The position numbers and the translations under genes were made by a program. Shown piece by piece: positions 16,609 through 25,407 of a stretch of DNA of 64,000 bases. The notes below the pieces were generated by a model. The model was not told where the DNA came from. It worked only from the letters and a program-made list of their open reading frames with translations, and did no database searches. The stretch comes from JBLEFH01 sp047345645. GTDB lineage: Bacteria > Pseudomonadota > Alphaproteobacteria > Rhodobacterales > Rhodobacteraceae. Location of the stretch: the NCBI GenBank assembly GCA_047345645.1, contig JBLEFH010000006.1. One strand, 5' to 3'. The first letter of the stretch is position 1. Each line of letters begins with the position of its first letter.

Positions 16609-17795
16609 AGGAAACTCTCTCCATGATCGAGCGGGGAAAGGCCGAGATGGCGCGCCACCGTCTGCCCCACATCCGCGAAATTGATGATCCCGAACGCGCC
16701 CGCAGCGCCAAGGCCGATCACCGGCACACGCTCGCGGGTGTGGTCCGTGCCGCGCCATGTCGGGTCGTTGCCGTGATCGGCGGTGATGATGAGCAGATCG
16801 CCCGTTTTCAGCTTGGCGGTGAGCTCGGGCAGCCGCGCATCAAACGCCTCCAGCGCCCGCGCATAGCCCGATACATCGCGGCGGTGGCCGTAAAGGCTGT
16901 CGAATTCCACGAGGTTCGTAAACACGAAATCCCCGCTCTCCGCCGTCTCCGCCTGCACCAAAAGCTGGTCGAACAGGGCCATGTCATCCTTACCCTTCAG
17001 CACCTCGCTGATACCTTTCCCGGCGAAAATATCGCGGATCTTGCCAATCGCAATGGTCCGCCCGCCGCCCTCGATCACCGCGTCGCAGATCGTGCGGCCC
17101 GGTGGGGTGATGGCGTAGTCATGCCGGTTCGGGGTGCGGGTGAACTCGCCGTTCTCGCCGACAAACGGCCGCGCAATGACACGCCCAACCTTCAGCGGGT
17201 GCAACATTTCGGCGGCAATTTCGCAAAGCTGATAGAGCCGCTCCAGCCCGAAATGCGCCTCATGGGCGGCGATCTGGAACACACTGTCGGTCGAGGTATA
17301 GCAAATCGGCTTGCCGGTGCGGATATGCTCCTCCCCCAATTCGTCGATGATATTGGTCCCGGAGGCGTGTTTGTTGCCGATGATCCCCGGCAGATCCGCC
17401 TTTTCGATCAGCGCATCCGTCAGGCTCGCGGGGAAGGCCGGGACCTCCTGCGGGAAGTAATACCAGTCGAAGGGGACCGGCAGGCCCGCGAGTTCCCAAT
17501 GGCCGGAGGGTGTGTCCTTGCCATTGCTATGCTCGGTCGCGGCGGCCCAGAACCCTTCGGGTGCCTCCGCCACATCGCCGCGATAGCCGCTTGCCGCCTC
17601 GACCGCATTCCACAGGCCAAGCCGCGCCAGATTGGGCAGGCGAAGCGGACCAGACCGCTCCTCCTCCGCCTCGCCCGCCGCGCAAGCCGCATGGATATGG
17701 CCGAGCGTGTTCGCCCCTTCATCGCCAAAATCCGCCGCATCGGGCGCGCCGCCTGCGCCGACGGAATCGAGGACAACCACAAAGGCGCGGGTCAT
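16605..17795 (-). CDS. deoB: Phosphopentomutase
   Basis: A 396-residue enzyme of the alkaline phosphatase superfamily that interconverts (deoxy)ribose 1- and 5-phosphate. The N-terminal metal site VVLDSVGAGGAPDA, the phospho-Thr region GKDTPSGHWE, and the C-terminal ITADHGNDPTWRGTDHTRE are all present. It links the phosphorylases to deoC. It starts four bases inside deoA (ATGA) and ends four bases inside add. Confidence 0.97.
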   Translation of the reverse strand: MTRAFVVVLDSVGAGGAPDAADFGDEGANTLGHIHAACAAGEAEEERSGPLRLPNLARLGLWNAVEAASGYRGDVAEAPEGFWAAATEHSNGKDTPSGHWELAGLPVPFDWYYFPQEVPAFPASLTDALIEKADLPGIIGNKHASGTNIIDELGEEHIRTGKPICYTSTDSVFQIAAHEAHFGLERLYQLCEIAAEMLHPLKVGRVIARPFVGENGEFTRTPNRHDYAITPPGRTICDAVIEGGGRTIAIGKIRDIFAGKGISEVLKGKDDMALFDQLLVQAETAESGDFVFTNLVEFDSLYGHRRDVSGYARALEAFDARLPELTAKLKTGDLLIITADHGNDPTWRGTDHTRERVPVIGLGAAGAFGIINFADVGQTVARHLGLSPLDHGESFL

Positions 17796-19102
17796 GGCGC
17801 GATCCTTTCGAGGATGAGCGGCGTCTCCTCCGGCGCGGTCTCGCCAAGGACGTAGGCCCCAAGAAGCCGCGCCTTCGCCTCTTCCAGCGCCGTGCTGGTC
17901 GCCGCATGGATGCGGGCGAGCGGGCGGCTGCCATCCACCATATCGCCCACCCCGACGAGCCAGTCGTAGCCGACCGAATAATCGAGCGTATCGCTGACCT
18001 GCCGCCGCCCGCCGCCAAGCTCGACAACGCCCTGCCCGATCTCGCGAGCATTCACGCTTTGCACAAAGCCCGGCTCCGGCGCGAAAATCTCCTCCACAAT
18101 CGGCGCGACCGGCAGATGATGGTTAAACCGCTCCATGAAATCGCTCGGCCCGCCAAGGGCCGAAACCATCTGGCCAAACCGCTCCGCCGCCGCGCCGGAC
18201 TGGAACGCTTCGGCCATTTTCGCCTCGCCATCCTCGGCATCCGTCGCCAAACCCGCGCTCGCCAGAAGCGTGCCGCCAAGGGCCGTCGTCACATCCCAGA
18301 GCCGCCCATCAACCTCGCGCATAGTCAGAAATTCCACCGCATTGCGCATCTCCAGCGCATTGCCCGCGGCGCTCGCCAGCGGCTCGTTCATATCGGTGAC
18401 CAGCGCCGAGGTTTTGCAGCCCGCGCCATTGGCGACCTCGACCAGCACTTCGGCCAGCCGCCGCGCCCGCTCCGGGGTCGCCATAAACGCGCCGGAGCCG
18501 CATTTCACGTCGAGAACCAGCGCATCGAGCCCCGCCGACAGCTTTTTCGACAGGATCGACGCGGTGATGAGATCAATGCTCTCCACCGTCGCCGTGATGT
18601 CGCGGATCGAATAGAACCGCTTATCCGCCGGCGCAATGTCCCCCGTCTGGCCGATAATCGCGCAACCCACGTCCCGTGTGACCTGCCGCAGCGTGTCCAA
18701 GTCCGGCGCGGTGTCATAGCCGGGGATCGCATCGAATTTGTCGAGCGTGCCGCCGGTATGGCCCAGCCCCCGCCCCGAAATCATCGGCACATAGGCACCG
18801 CAGGCGGCCAGCGCGGGCGCGAGCATCAGCGAGACATTGTCGCCAACCCCGCCGGTCGAATGCTTGTCCACCACCGGGCCGGGCAGATCCCAGTCCAGCA
18901 CATCGCCGGAATCGCGCATCGCGGTCGTCAGCGTGACGCGCTCGTCATTGCCAAGATCGTTCAGCAAAATCGCCATGGCGAGCGCGGCGATCTGCGCGTC
19001 GGACCAGTCCCCGGAGGTCAGCCCGTCCACGAACCCCTGAATGGCCGCTTCGGGCAGCGGTTTGCCGTCCCGTTTCAGCGCGATGACCTCCTGCGGAAGC
19101 AT
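17792..19102 (-). CDS. deoA: Thymidine phosphorylase
   Basis: A 436-residue pyrimidine nucleoside phosphorylase that splits thymidine or deoxyuridine with phosphate to the base and deoxyribose 1-phosphate. The signature DKHSTGGVGDNVSL (residues 79-92) supplies the catalytic His/Ser/Thr. SGRGLGHTGGTLDK and VLDVKCGSGAFM are further family blocks. It starts on the last base of the deoC stop and overlaps deoB by four bases. Confidence 0.97.
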   Translation of the reverse strand: MLPQEVIALKRDGKPLPEAAIQGFVDGLTSGDWSDAQIAALAMAILLNDLGNDERVTLTTAMRDSGDVLDWDLPGPVVDKHSTGGVGDNVSLMLAPALAACGAYVPMISGRGLGHTGGTLDKFDAIPGYDTAPDLDTLRQVTRDVGCAIIGQTGDIAPADKRFYSIRDITATVESIDLITASILSKKLSAGLDALVLDVKCGSGAFMATPERARRLAEVLVEVANGAGCKTSALVTDMNEPLASAAGNALEMRNAVEFLTMREVDGRLWDVTTALGGTLLASAGLATDAEDGEAKMAEAFQSGAAAERFGQMVSALGGPSDFMERFNHHLPVAPIVEEIFAPEPGFVQSVNAREIGQGVVELGGGRRQVSDTLDYSVGYDWLVGVGDMVDGSRPLARIHAATSTALEEAKARLLGAYVLGETAPEETPLILERIAP

Positions 19103-19863
19103 CAGTAACCCTCGCCCGCTTCGGGCACGTCTTGCCCTTCAAGATCGGCCAGAAGCGCGCTCAAAACGCCGGACGCGCCAATGCGGAAATGCGCCGGATC
19201 ATCGGCCCAGCCGTCCCCCATGATCTCGTCGCAAAGCCCCAGATAGGTCTCCGCATCGGCCACGGTTTTCACCCCGCCGGAGGGTTTCAGCCCGCATTTC
19301 TTGCCGGACTCCTTGATCTCCTCAAGCATGATCCGCGCGGCCTCCGGGGTCGCATTCATCGGCACTTTGCCGGTCGAGGTCTTGATGAAATCCGCGCCGC
19401 CGCCAATCGCCTCGCGGGCGGCCAGACGGATCGTGTCCGGATCCGGCAGCATCCCAGTCTCCAAAATCGCCTTCACCCGCGCATTGCCCGCCGCGCGGCG
19501 CACCCGCGCCACCGTCGCCGCGACCGGGCCAATATCGCCCTCGATGAGCAGCGGATAGGGGATCACCATGTCGATCTCATCCGCGCCATCCTCAACGGCC
19601 TTCTCGGTCATCTCGCGCACCAGATTGCTGTCATCCATGCCCGACGGGAAATTCACGACCGTGGCCACGCGAATGCCCGTGCCCGCCAATTGCCGCTTCG
19701 CCTTGGACACGAATTGCGGCCAGATGCACACCGCCGCGACATTGCCGTATTTGGTCTGCGCGCGGGCGATCAGCGCGTCGATATCCTCATCCGTGCAGGC
19801 CTCGTCGAGATTTGTCAGATCCAGCGCTTTCAGCGCGCGGAGGGCGGGGGTGTCTTTGCTCAT
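19102..19863 (-). CDS. deoC: Deoxyribose-phosphate aldolase
   Basis: A 253-residue class I aldolase that cleaves 2-deoxyribose 5-phosphate to glyceraldehyde 3-phosphate and acetaldehyde. The Schiff-base lysine is K161 in GADFIKTSTGK, the second active-site lysine is in GLKPSGGVKT, and K131 and D98 lie in ARVKAILETG and EIDMV. It overlaps cdd by four bases and deoA by one base, completing the nucleoside-to-glycolysis route encoded in this operon. Confidence 0.97.
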   Translation of the reverse strand: MSKDTPALRALKALDLTNLDEACTDEDIDALIARAQTKYGNVAAVCIWPQFVSKAKRQLAGTGIRVATVVNFPSGMDDSNLVREMTEKAVEDGADEIDMVIPYPLLIEGDIGPVAATVARVRRAAGNARVKAILETGMLPDPDTIRLAAREAIGGGADFIKTSTGKVPMNATPEAARIMLEEIKESGKKCGLKPSGGVKTVADAETYLGLCDEIMGDGWADDPAHFRIGASGVLSALLADLEGQDVPEAGEGY

Positions 19864-20264
19864 GATTTGTCCTCATTTCCCGAAAGATGCGCCTTGGCGA
19901 ATGCGCCCGGCAGCAAGTCTTTCACTGTCATTCTGGCGCGCTCGCCCTCGGGGCCTGCGAGGATCACCTCGGCTTCGGGCGGCGCAAATTCCGCAATTTT
20001 CTGGCGGCAACCGCCGCAGGGGGTGATCGTCTCGGACCCGTTCGCCGTCACCGCGATCCGCTTGATCCGGGTCTGCCCGCCCAGAACCATCGCCGCAATC
20101 GCCCCCGCTTCGGCGCAAGTGCCTTCGGGATAGGCGACATTCTCGACATTGCAGCCCTGAAACACATCGCCGTTTTCCGCCTCGATCGCCGCCCCGACAT
20201 GGAACTGCGAATAGGGCACATAGGCGCGGGCCATGGCCTCAAGGGCCTTTTCAATCAAATCCAT
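19860..20264 (-). CDS. cdd: Cytidine deaminase
   Basis: A 134-residue tetrameric-type cytidine deaminase converting (deoxy)cytidine to (deoxy)uridine. Zinc ligands C50, C83 and C86 and the catalytic E52 are visible in TCAEAGAI and PCGGCRQ. As the first gene of cdd-deoC-deoA-deoB-add-upp it is the most likely start of the transcript. The 70 bases upstream show no operator that I can name, and no deoR-type regulator lies in the window. Confidence 0.96.
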   Translation of the reverse strand: MDLIEKALEAMARAYVPYSQFHVGAAIEAENGDVFQGCNVENVAYPEGTCAEAGAIAAMVLGGQTRIKRIAVTANGSETITPCGGCRQKIAEFAPPEAEVILAGPEGERARMTVKDLLPGAFAKAHLSGNEDKS

Positions 20265-20333
20265 AAACTCTCCCTCGCGCCGATCTCTGCCGCCGCGTTT
20301 ACCCTTCCTTCATCGGACGGGGCGCGCGAAAGT

Positions 20334-21713
20334 TCAAGAGCCGCGCGCGGTCTCCCGGCGATGATCCGCGGCGCGCGCTGCGTCACGAGCATGGGCGCGG
20401 ACCGCCTGGAGGCAAATTCCGGCGGCATCGCGCAAGGGCTCGTCCTCGCCATCAAGGCTCAAATGACTGACCTGCCGCGCCAATTTGCCTAAGCGCGTCG
20501 CGCCAATCAGGCTCGCCACAGCGCTCAGAAGATGGGTCTGCACCCGGATCTTGCCGCGCGTCGGGCCCGCCAGCGCCGCCTCAAGCTGCGCCGCGATATC
20601 ATTCAGATCATGCGACAACTGGCCGAGAATATCGGGCATGAGGTCCGGCCCGACGGTGCGGGTCAGCTCCTCATAAAGACGCGGCTCCAGCGGCACCTCC
20701 GCCGGATCGCGCCCGGCGGCGAGGGCCAGCATCAGCCCGCCGAAATCCTCCAGATTGGCGAGCGGTTTGCCCGCCAGCGCCGAGACCATGCCGCCAATAT
20801 CGTCGGGCAAGGCGGAGAGGTCGGAGGCCATCGCGACCAGCGGCACATTCTGCGCGGTGAGCGCGAGCCGCGAGACCGTCGCCGCCTCCCGCCCGTCCAG
20901 CCCATCAAGGTCCACGAGCAGGATATCCACCCGGTCGAGCGCATCACCCGCATCGCGCACCACCGCGCCCATGCTGCGCAGCATGGCGGCGGTTTGCAGG
21001 CGGCTCGCCACATCCACGCCGGAAATAGCAATCCGCAGGGACGAGAGGTTCGGCAAGCGCTCCGGCGCGAACCCGCCCGGCAGCAGAAGATCACCCGGCA
21101 GTTTCAGCACCAACTCGCTGCGGCCCTCGGCAGGCACGCGCCGCGCGATGGTCAGGCCAAGCGCTTCGGCCTTGTCCTCCGCTGCCGCCAAACCGCGCGC
21201 GGCATGGCGCGAGAGGAACCGCGGGCCGTCGCCGCCATAGGAAATGACGAGGTCCAGCCCCTCCCCTTCATCGACGAAAATCGCGGCGAGTTCCGCCCCG
21301 ATGGACTGCACGGTCGCCGCGCCGAAGAGATTATCGATCAGCCGGTCGAGCCGCTGATGGTCCGCAAAAAGCGCCCGGCCCGCGCCGTCCCCCGCTTCCA
21401 CGCGAAAGGCGGTCACGCCGAGATGCGCCGCGACGCCCTGCCAGCGGTCGATGATCCGGTCAGCGAGCGCGCGGATCGGGCGGATGCTCTGCGCCGCCTC
21501 CGTCGCCGCATCGCCATTGAGCTGCGCCACCACCTCATCGAGCCGCGCCGCCAGCGCGCGCCCCGAGGTCAGCGCCGCGCGCAGGGTCACGGCATCGTCA
21601 GGATCGAGCGCCCGGAGATTCACCTTGTCGAGCAGCGCCAGAAACAGCCCCGCGACACCGCGCAGGTCATGTTCCTCGCCGCTCACGGCGCTCTCCGGCA
21701 GGCCCTCACGCAT
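20334..21713 (-). CDS. Degenerate hybrid sensor-kinase-like protein with receiver and Hpt-like parts
   Basis: A 459-residue soluble protein. Residues about 60-205 look like the core of a histidine kinase (RLDRLIDNLFGAAT as an N-box relic, LGLTIARRVPAEGRSELVLKLPGD as the end of an HATPase) but lack a clear phospho-His and G boxes. Residues 225-330 resemble a receiver (LRIAISGVDVASRLQTAAML, then DILLVDLDGLDG, where the Asp would be the acceptor). The last 100 residues contain an Hpt-like THLLSAVASLIGATRLGKLA, in which a His is kept but the usual following Lys is replaced. There is no membrane segment. The start codon lies eight bases inside maeB, suggesting coupled expression with malic enzyme. 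Output partner unknown. Confidence 0.65.
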   Translation of the reverse strand: MREGLPESAVSGEEHDLRGVAGLFLALLDKVNLRALDPDDAVTLRAALTSGRALAARLDEVVAQLNGDAATEAAQSIRPIRALADRIIDRWQGVAAHLGVTAFRVEAGDGAGRALFADHQRLDRLIDNLFGAATVQSIGAELAAIFVDEGEGLDLVISYGGDGPRFLSRHAARGLAAAEDKAEALGLTIARRVPAEGRSELVLKLPGDLLLPGGFAPERLPNLSSLRIAISGVDVASRLQTAAMLRSMGAVVRDAGDALDRVDILLVDLDGLDGREAATVSRLALTAQNVPLVAMASDLSALPDDIGGMVSALAGKPLANLEDFGGLMLALAAGRDPAEVPLEPRLYEELTRTVGPDLMPDILGQLSHDLNDIAAQLEAALAGPTRGKIRVQTHLLSAVASLIGATRLGKLARQVSHLSLDGEDEPLRDAAGICLQAVRAHARDAARAADHRRETARGS

Positions 21714-23988
21714 AGTTCTGCACCGGCGTGCCCGCCAGCGCCGCGATGTTGAGGAGCCCGCGCGCGGTGATCGACGGGGTGACGATATGGGCCATGTTCT
21801 TCATCCCCATCAGCACCGGCCCGACCTCCAACGCCCCGGCTGAGGCGCGCAGCGTGTCGCGCACCGCCGCCGCCGTATCGGCAGACGGGAAGACCAGCGC
21901 ATTGGCCTTGCCCTTGAGGCGGCTCTGCGGGAAATCGCGCTCACGCAGCGCCGGATCCAGCGCCGTGTCCACATTCATTTCGCCCTCATATTCGAAATCG
22001 CGCGGAAGGCTGTCGAGAATATCCATCGCCGCACGCATCCGCCGCGACGCATCCGTGTCAAGCGAGCCGAATTGCGACTGCGAAATCAGCGCGATTTTCG
22101 GCGCAAGGCCAAAGCGGGTCATATGCCGCGCCGTGCCGATGGTGATCTCCGCGATCTGCTCCGGGCTCGGCTGCGCCAGCACCTGACTGTCAGCCACAAA
22201 GAGCGCGCCGCCATCCTGAATGAGCATCGACAAAGCGCCCACCGGGGTCCGTTTCTCCGAGCCAAGGATCTGCGCCACATAGTTGAGATGCCACAGATAT
22301 TGCCCGAAGGTGCCGCAAATCATGCTGTCCGCCTCGCCGCGCTGCACCGCCACCGCCGCAATCGCCGTGGCATTCGTCCGCAAGATCGCCTGCGCAATCG
22401 AGGGCGTCACCCCATGGCGGCACATCAGCTTGTGATAGGTGCCCCAATAGTCGCGGAACCGGTCGTCCTGCTCGGGGTTGATGAGATCGAAATCCGTGCC
22501 CGGACGGATCTCCAGCCCCAGCCGGTCACAGCGGTTTTGCACCACATCCGGGCGACCGATCAGGATCGGCTTGTCCACCGTTTCCTCGATCATCGCCTGC
22601 GCGGCGCGCAGCACGCGCTCATCCTCGCCTTCGGCAAAAATCACCCGGCGCGAGCGGGTCCGTGCGGCTTCGAAAATCGGCTTCATAATCAGCGCGGATT
22701 TAAAGACCGAATGATCCAGCTTCTCGCGATAGCGCTGGAGGCTCTCGATGGGGCGGCTCGCCACCCCGCTATCCATCGCCGCCTTCGCGACGGCGCTCGC
22801 CACGGTCGCCAGAAGGCGCGGATCAAACGGTTTCGGGATCAGATATTCCGGCCCGAATTTCAGCGTCTCGCCCTGATAGGCCGCCGCCGCTTCCGCCGTC
22901 GATGTGGCCCGCGCCAGCTTGGCAATCGCCTCGACACAGGCGATCTGCATCTCGTCATTAATGTCGCTCGCGCCCACATCGAGCGCACCCCGGAAGATGA
23001 AGGGGAAGCACAGCACATTGTTGACCTGATTGGGATAATCCGACCGGCCCGTCGCAATCAACGCCTTCGGCGCAATCGCCTTGGCCGCCTCGACATCAAT
23101 CTCAGGGTTGGGGTTGGCGAGGGCGAAAATAATCGGCGCTTCGGCCATTTTCGCAACCATCTCGGCTTTCAAAACCCCCGGCCCGGAGAGGCCAAGGAAG
23201 AAATCCGCCCCCTCGATCACCTCATCGAGGGTTCTGAGATCGCTCTCCTGCGCAAACGCCTCTTTTTGCGGCGTCATGTCGCTCTCGCGGCCCTTATAAA
23301 CCAGCCCCTCAATGTCGCAGAGCCAGATATTTTCGCGCCGCACCCCCAGCTTCACCAGCATATTGAGGCAAGCAATTCCGGCCGCGCCGCCGCCCGTCGA
23401 GACCACTTTGATCTCCGAAAAATCCTTCTTCGCGATATGCAGCGCATTGGTCGCCGCCGCGCCGACCACAATCGCGGTGCCGTGCTGGTCGTCATGAAAG
23501 ACCGGGATATTCATCTTCTCGCGGCATTTCTGCTCCACGATGAAGCAATCCGGGGCCTTGATGTCTTCGAGATTGATCGCGCCAAAGGTCGGGGCGAGCG
23601 AGGCGACGATATCGGCGAGCTTTTCGGGGTCGCTCTCGTCAATCTCCAGATCGAAACAGTCGATATTGGCGAATTTCTTGAAGAGAACCGCCTTGCCTTC
23701 CATGATCGGCTTGGAGGCCAGCGGCCCGATATTCCCCAGCCCAAGCGCCGCCGAGCCGTTGCTCACCACCGCCACGAGATTGCCGCGCGCCGTGTAGTCC
23801 CGAGCGGCGCTCTCATTCGCCTTGATCTCAAGACAGGCCTCCGCGACGCCCGGCGAATAGGCGCGCGCCAGATCGCGCTGGTTCGCGAGCGGCTTGGTGG
23901 CCCGAATCTCCAGCTTACCGGGCTTGGGCAGACGGTGATAATCCAGTGCCGCGTCGCGATGTGTTCTTTGTTTTTGATCGTCTGCCAT
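21706..23988 (-). CDS. maeB: NADP-type malic enzyme with phosphotransacetylase-like domain
   Basis: A 760-residue MaeB-type enzyme that decarboxylates malate to pyruvate. The N-terminal malic domain (LAYSPG-like ARAYSPGVAEACLEI, VVSNGSAALGLGNIG) and NAD(P)-binding domain (VVSTGGGAAGIACLNML) cover residues about 20-420. A C-terminal PTA/PTB domain (about 430-760, VIFAEGEDERVLRAAQAM) binds acetyl-CoA in relatives and is regulatory rather than catalytic. It could return C4 acids produced from propionyl-CoA to pyruvate. The downstream signalling-like gene overlaps by eight bases. Confidence 0.94.
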   Translation of the reverse strand: MADDQKQRTHRDAALDYHRLPKPGKLEIRATKPLANQRDLARAYSPGVAEACLEIKANESAARDYTARGNLVAVVSNGSAALGLGNIGPLASKPIMEGKAVLFKKFANIDCFDLEIDESDPEKLADIVASLAPTFGAINLEDIKAPDCFIVEQKCREKMNIPVFHDDQHGTAIVVGAAATNALHIAKKDFSEIKVVSTGGGAAGIACLNMLVKLGVRRENIWLCDIEGLVYKGRESDMTPQKEAFAQESDLRTLDEVIEGADFFLGLSGPGVLKAEMVAKMAEAPIIFALANPNPEIDVEAAKAIAPKALIATGRSDYPNQVNNVLCFPFIFRGALDVGASDINDEMQIACVEAIAKLARATSTAEAAAAYQGETLKFGPEYLIPKPFDPRLLATVASAVAKAAMDSGVASRPIESLQRYREKLDHSVFKSALIMKPIFEAARTRSRRVIFAEGEDERVLRAAQAMIEETVDKPILIGRPDVVQNRCDRLGLEIRPGTDFDLINPEQDDRFRDYWGTYHKLMCRHGVTPSIAQAILRTNATAIAAVAVQRGEADSMICGTFGQYLWHLNYVAQILGSEKRTPVGALSMLIQDGGALFVADSQVLAQPSPEQIAEITIGTARHMTRFGLAPKIALISQSQFGSLDTDASRRMRAAMDILDSLPRDFEYEGEMNVDTALDPALRERDFPQSRLKGKANALVFPSADTAAAVRDTLRASAGALEVGPVLMGMKNMAHIVTPSITARGLLNIAALAGTPVQNYA

Positions 23989-24047
23989 GCTCGTCCTCCG
24001 CTAGTGTGCCGGAGGAGTGTAGGCATCTGTGACGATTCAGGAAAGGC

Positions 24048-24884
24048 TCATTCTGGCCGCGCGACCACCCGCTCGCCCGGCCCCGTATCGACATCGAGCC
24101 GCCCGCCATAGCCGGTCCAGTAATCGCGCACCCAGGGCACCGGGCCAAAGCCGAATTTCCGGCTCGTCCCCCAACGGCGGCCGTCCGGCCCGAAAAGATC
24201 CGAGGGCTTCGGATCCCCATGAAACACCACGATTTTCGAGGAGGCTGGCGCTTTTGGCTCCGTAAAAACCTTGTTGAGCGGCCAATACCACAGGCAATGG
24301 TTCTTGAAACTCACGATCCAGTCGTAAGGGAAATAGGTCGGATCCTTCGCAATCGTCGGGAAATACTGCCGGTCCGAGCGGTAATTGGCAAAAACCCATT
24401 CGATATTGTCGTTGAACTCATGGAACATATGCCGCTGATCGCCGACCCGGTAGAGATAGACCGAGCCTTGCGTGCCCCGATCCGGCCGCATCGAGAGCGG
24501 GACCGCCGTGCGGTAAATCGCCGGGTTCCATTCGCGCAGGGAGTAAAACGCCGGTTTCTCCGCATAAAGATCGAAAAACGGCTGCAAATCACCCCGCACC
24601 AGAATGTCGAGATCGAGATGCAGCACCACCTCGTCATCGTCCAGAACCCCCGGCGCAAGCAGGCCGATTTTCGGAAAACAGCTATGCCGCCACGTCTTGC
24701 GCGGCACTTTGAAATCCGGGAAAGGCAGCACGTCGATTTCCGGGTCCAGCCCCGTCCCGTCATCGGTCATGCAGACGAAGCGGAACTCTCCCTTGAGATT
24801 GGCCCGGCACGCCCGGTGGAGGACATTCACATAATCCGGCGGAAATTTCGTGCCCCATTTGAGGCAGGCGATGGTGCGTTTCAT
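24048..24884 (-). CDS. Glycosyltransferase-like protein
   Basis: A 278-residue cytoplasmic protein. The N-terminal MKRTIACLKWGTKFPPDYVN, the FRFVCMTDDGTGLDPEIDV strand and a DxD-containing HLDLDILVRGDL (residues about 92-103) match GT-A glycosyltransferases that use nucleotide sugars with a metal ion. Tryptophan-rich YFPYDWIVSFKNHCLWYWPL and VVFHGDPKPSDL in the C-terminal half fit alphaproteobacterial proteins of this type. The ATG at 24884 is chosen because the family-like sequence starts there. The acceptor is unknown. It is the last minus-strand gene of the propionate locus, 25 bases after the MAPEG gene, and its connection to that pathway may be accidental. Confidence 0.75.
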   Translation of the reverse strand: MKRTIACLKWGTKFPPDYVNVLHRACRANLKGEFRFVCMTDDGTGLDPEIDVLPFPDFKVPRKTWRHSCFPKIGLLAPGVLDDDEVVLHLDLDILVRGDLQPFFDLYAEKPAFYSLREWNPAIYRTAVPLSMRPDRGTQGSVYLYRVGDQRHMFHEFNDNIEWVFANYRSDRQYFPTIAKDPTYFPYDWIVSFKNHCLWYWPLNKVFTEPKAPASSKIVVFHGDPKPSDLFGPDGRRWGTSRKFGFGPVPWVRDYWTGYGGRLDVDTGPGERVVARPE

Positions 24885-24909
24885 GAACCCGTCCTTGTGC
24901 TTTGCCTTA

Positions 24910-25407
24910 TCAGATAAAGGCCGCGCCAAGCGCAAGCAAGGCCGCAAGGATCGTCGGATAAAATCCGCCTGCAAAGCCGAAGCCGCGCAGCGCCGGCGCG
25001 CGGTGATAACCGATCCAGAACGCCAGCCGGGTGAGCGCGAACGCCGCGCCAAGCGTCAGCACCAGCGCGCCCCCGGCCCCAAGCTGCCAATCGGCAAAAG
25101 GCCAGATGAGCGCGGCCAGCAAAAGCTGCTCGCTGGTGTTCTGCAAGACGCGCAGGTCAATCTCCGTGCCGCTTCCGGGCGCGGGTTTGCCGCCATCAAT
25201 CAGCGTGTCCGAAAAGAAACGGACGGCCGCGAGCCGTCCGATCATCGCCATATAGACAAGGCCGGGCAGAAAAGCCCCTGTGAACATCGCGCCCGGTCCT
25301 TCCGGCACGATCCGCCGAACAGGCCCGGTGCCAAGCCACACCACCAGCACCGCCCAGACCGCACCGCCAGCCATCCCGGCCAGCACGATGCGGCGCTTCG
25401 GGCTCAC
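24910..25407 (-). CDS. MAPEG family membrane protein
   Basis: A 165-residue four-helix membrane protein of the MAPEG family (eicosanoid and glutathione metabolism relatives). The diagnostic RVLQNTSEQLLLAAL lies at the start of the third helix, and the last two helices are in GALVLTLGAAFALTRLAFWI and GGFYPTILAALLALGAAFI. Bacterial members can bind glutathione, but many are uncharacterised. It starts four bases inside the methylmalonyl-CoA mutase gene (ATGA), so it is translationally coupled to it. Confidence 0.85.
   Translation of the reverse strand: MSPKRRIVLAGMAGGAVWAVLVVWLGTGPVRRIVPEGPGAMFTGAFLPGLVYMAMIGRLAAVRFFSDTLIDGGKPAPGSGTEIDLRVLQNTSEQLLLAALIWPFADWQLGAGGALVLTLGAAFALTRLAFWIGYHRAPALRGFGFAGGFYPTILAALLALGAAFI

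Noticed and set aside
22072..24111. A 679-codon open frame on the plus strand opposite maeB
   Set aside because: Arg/His-rich antisense shadow; the minus-strand frame encodes a complete, recognisable malic enzyme.
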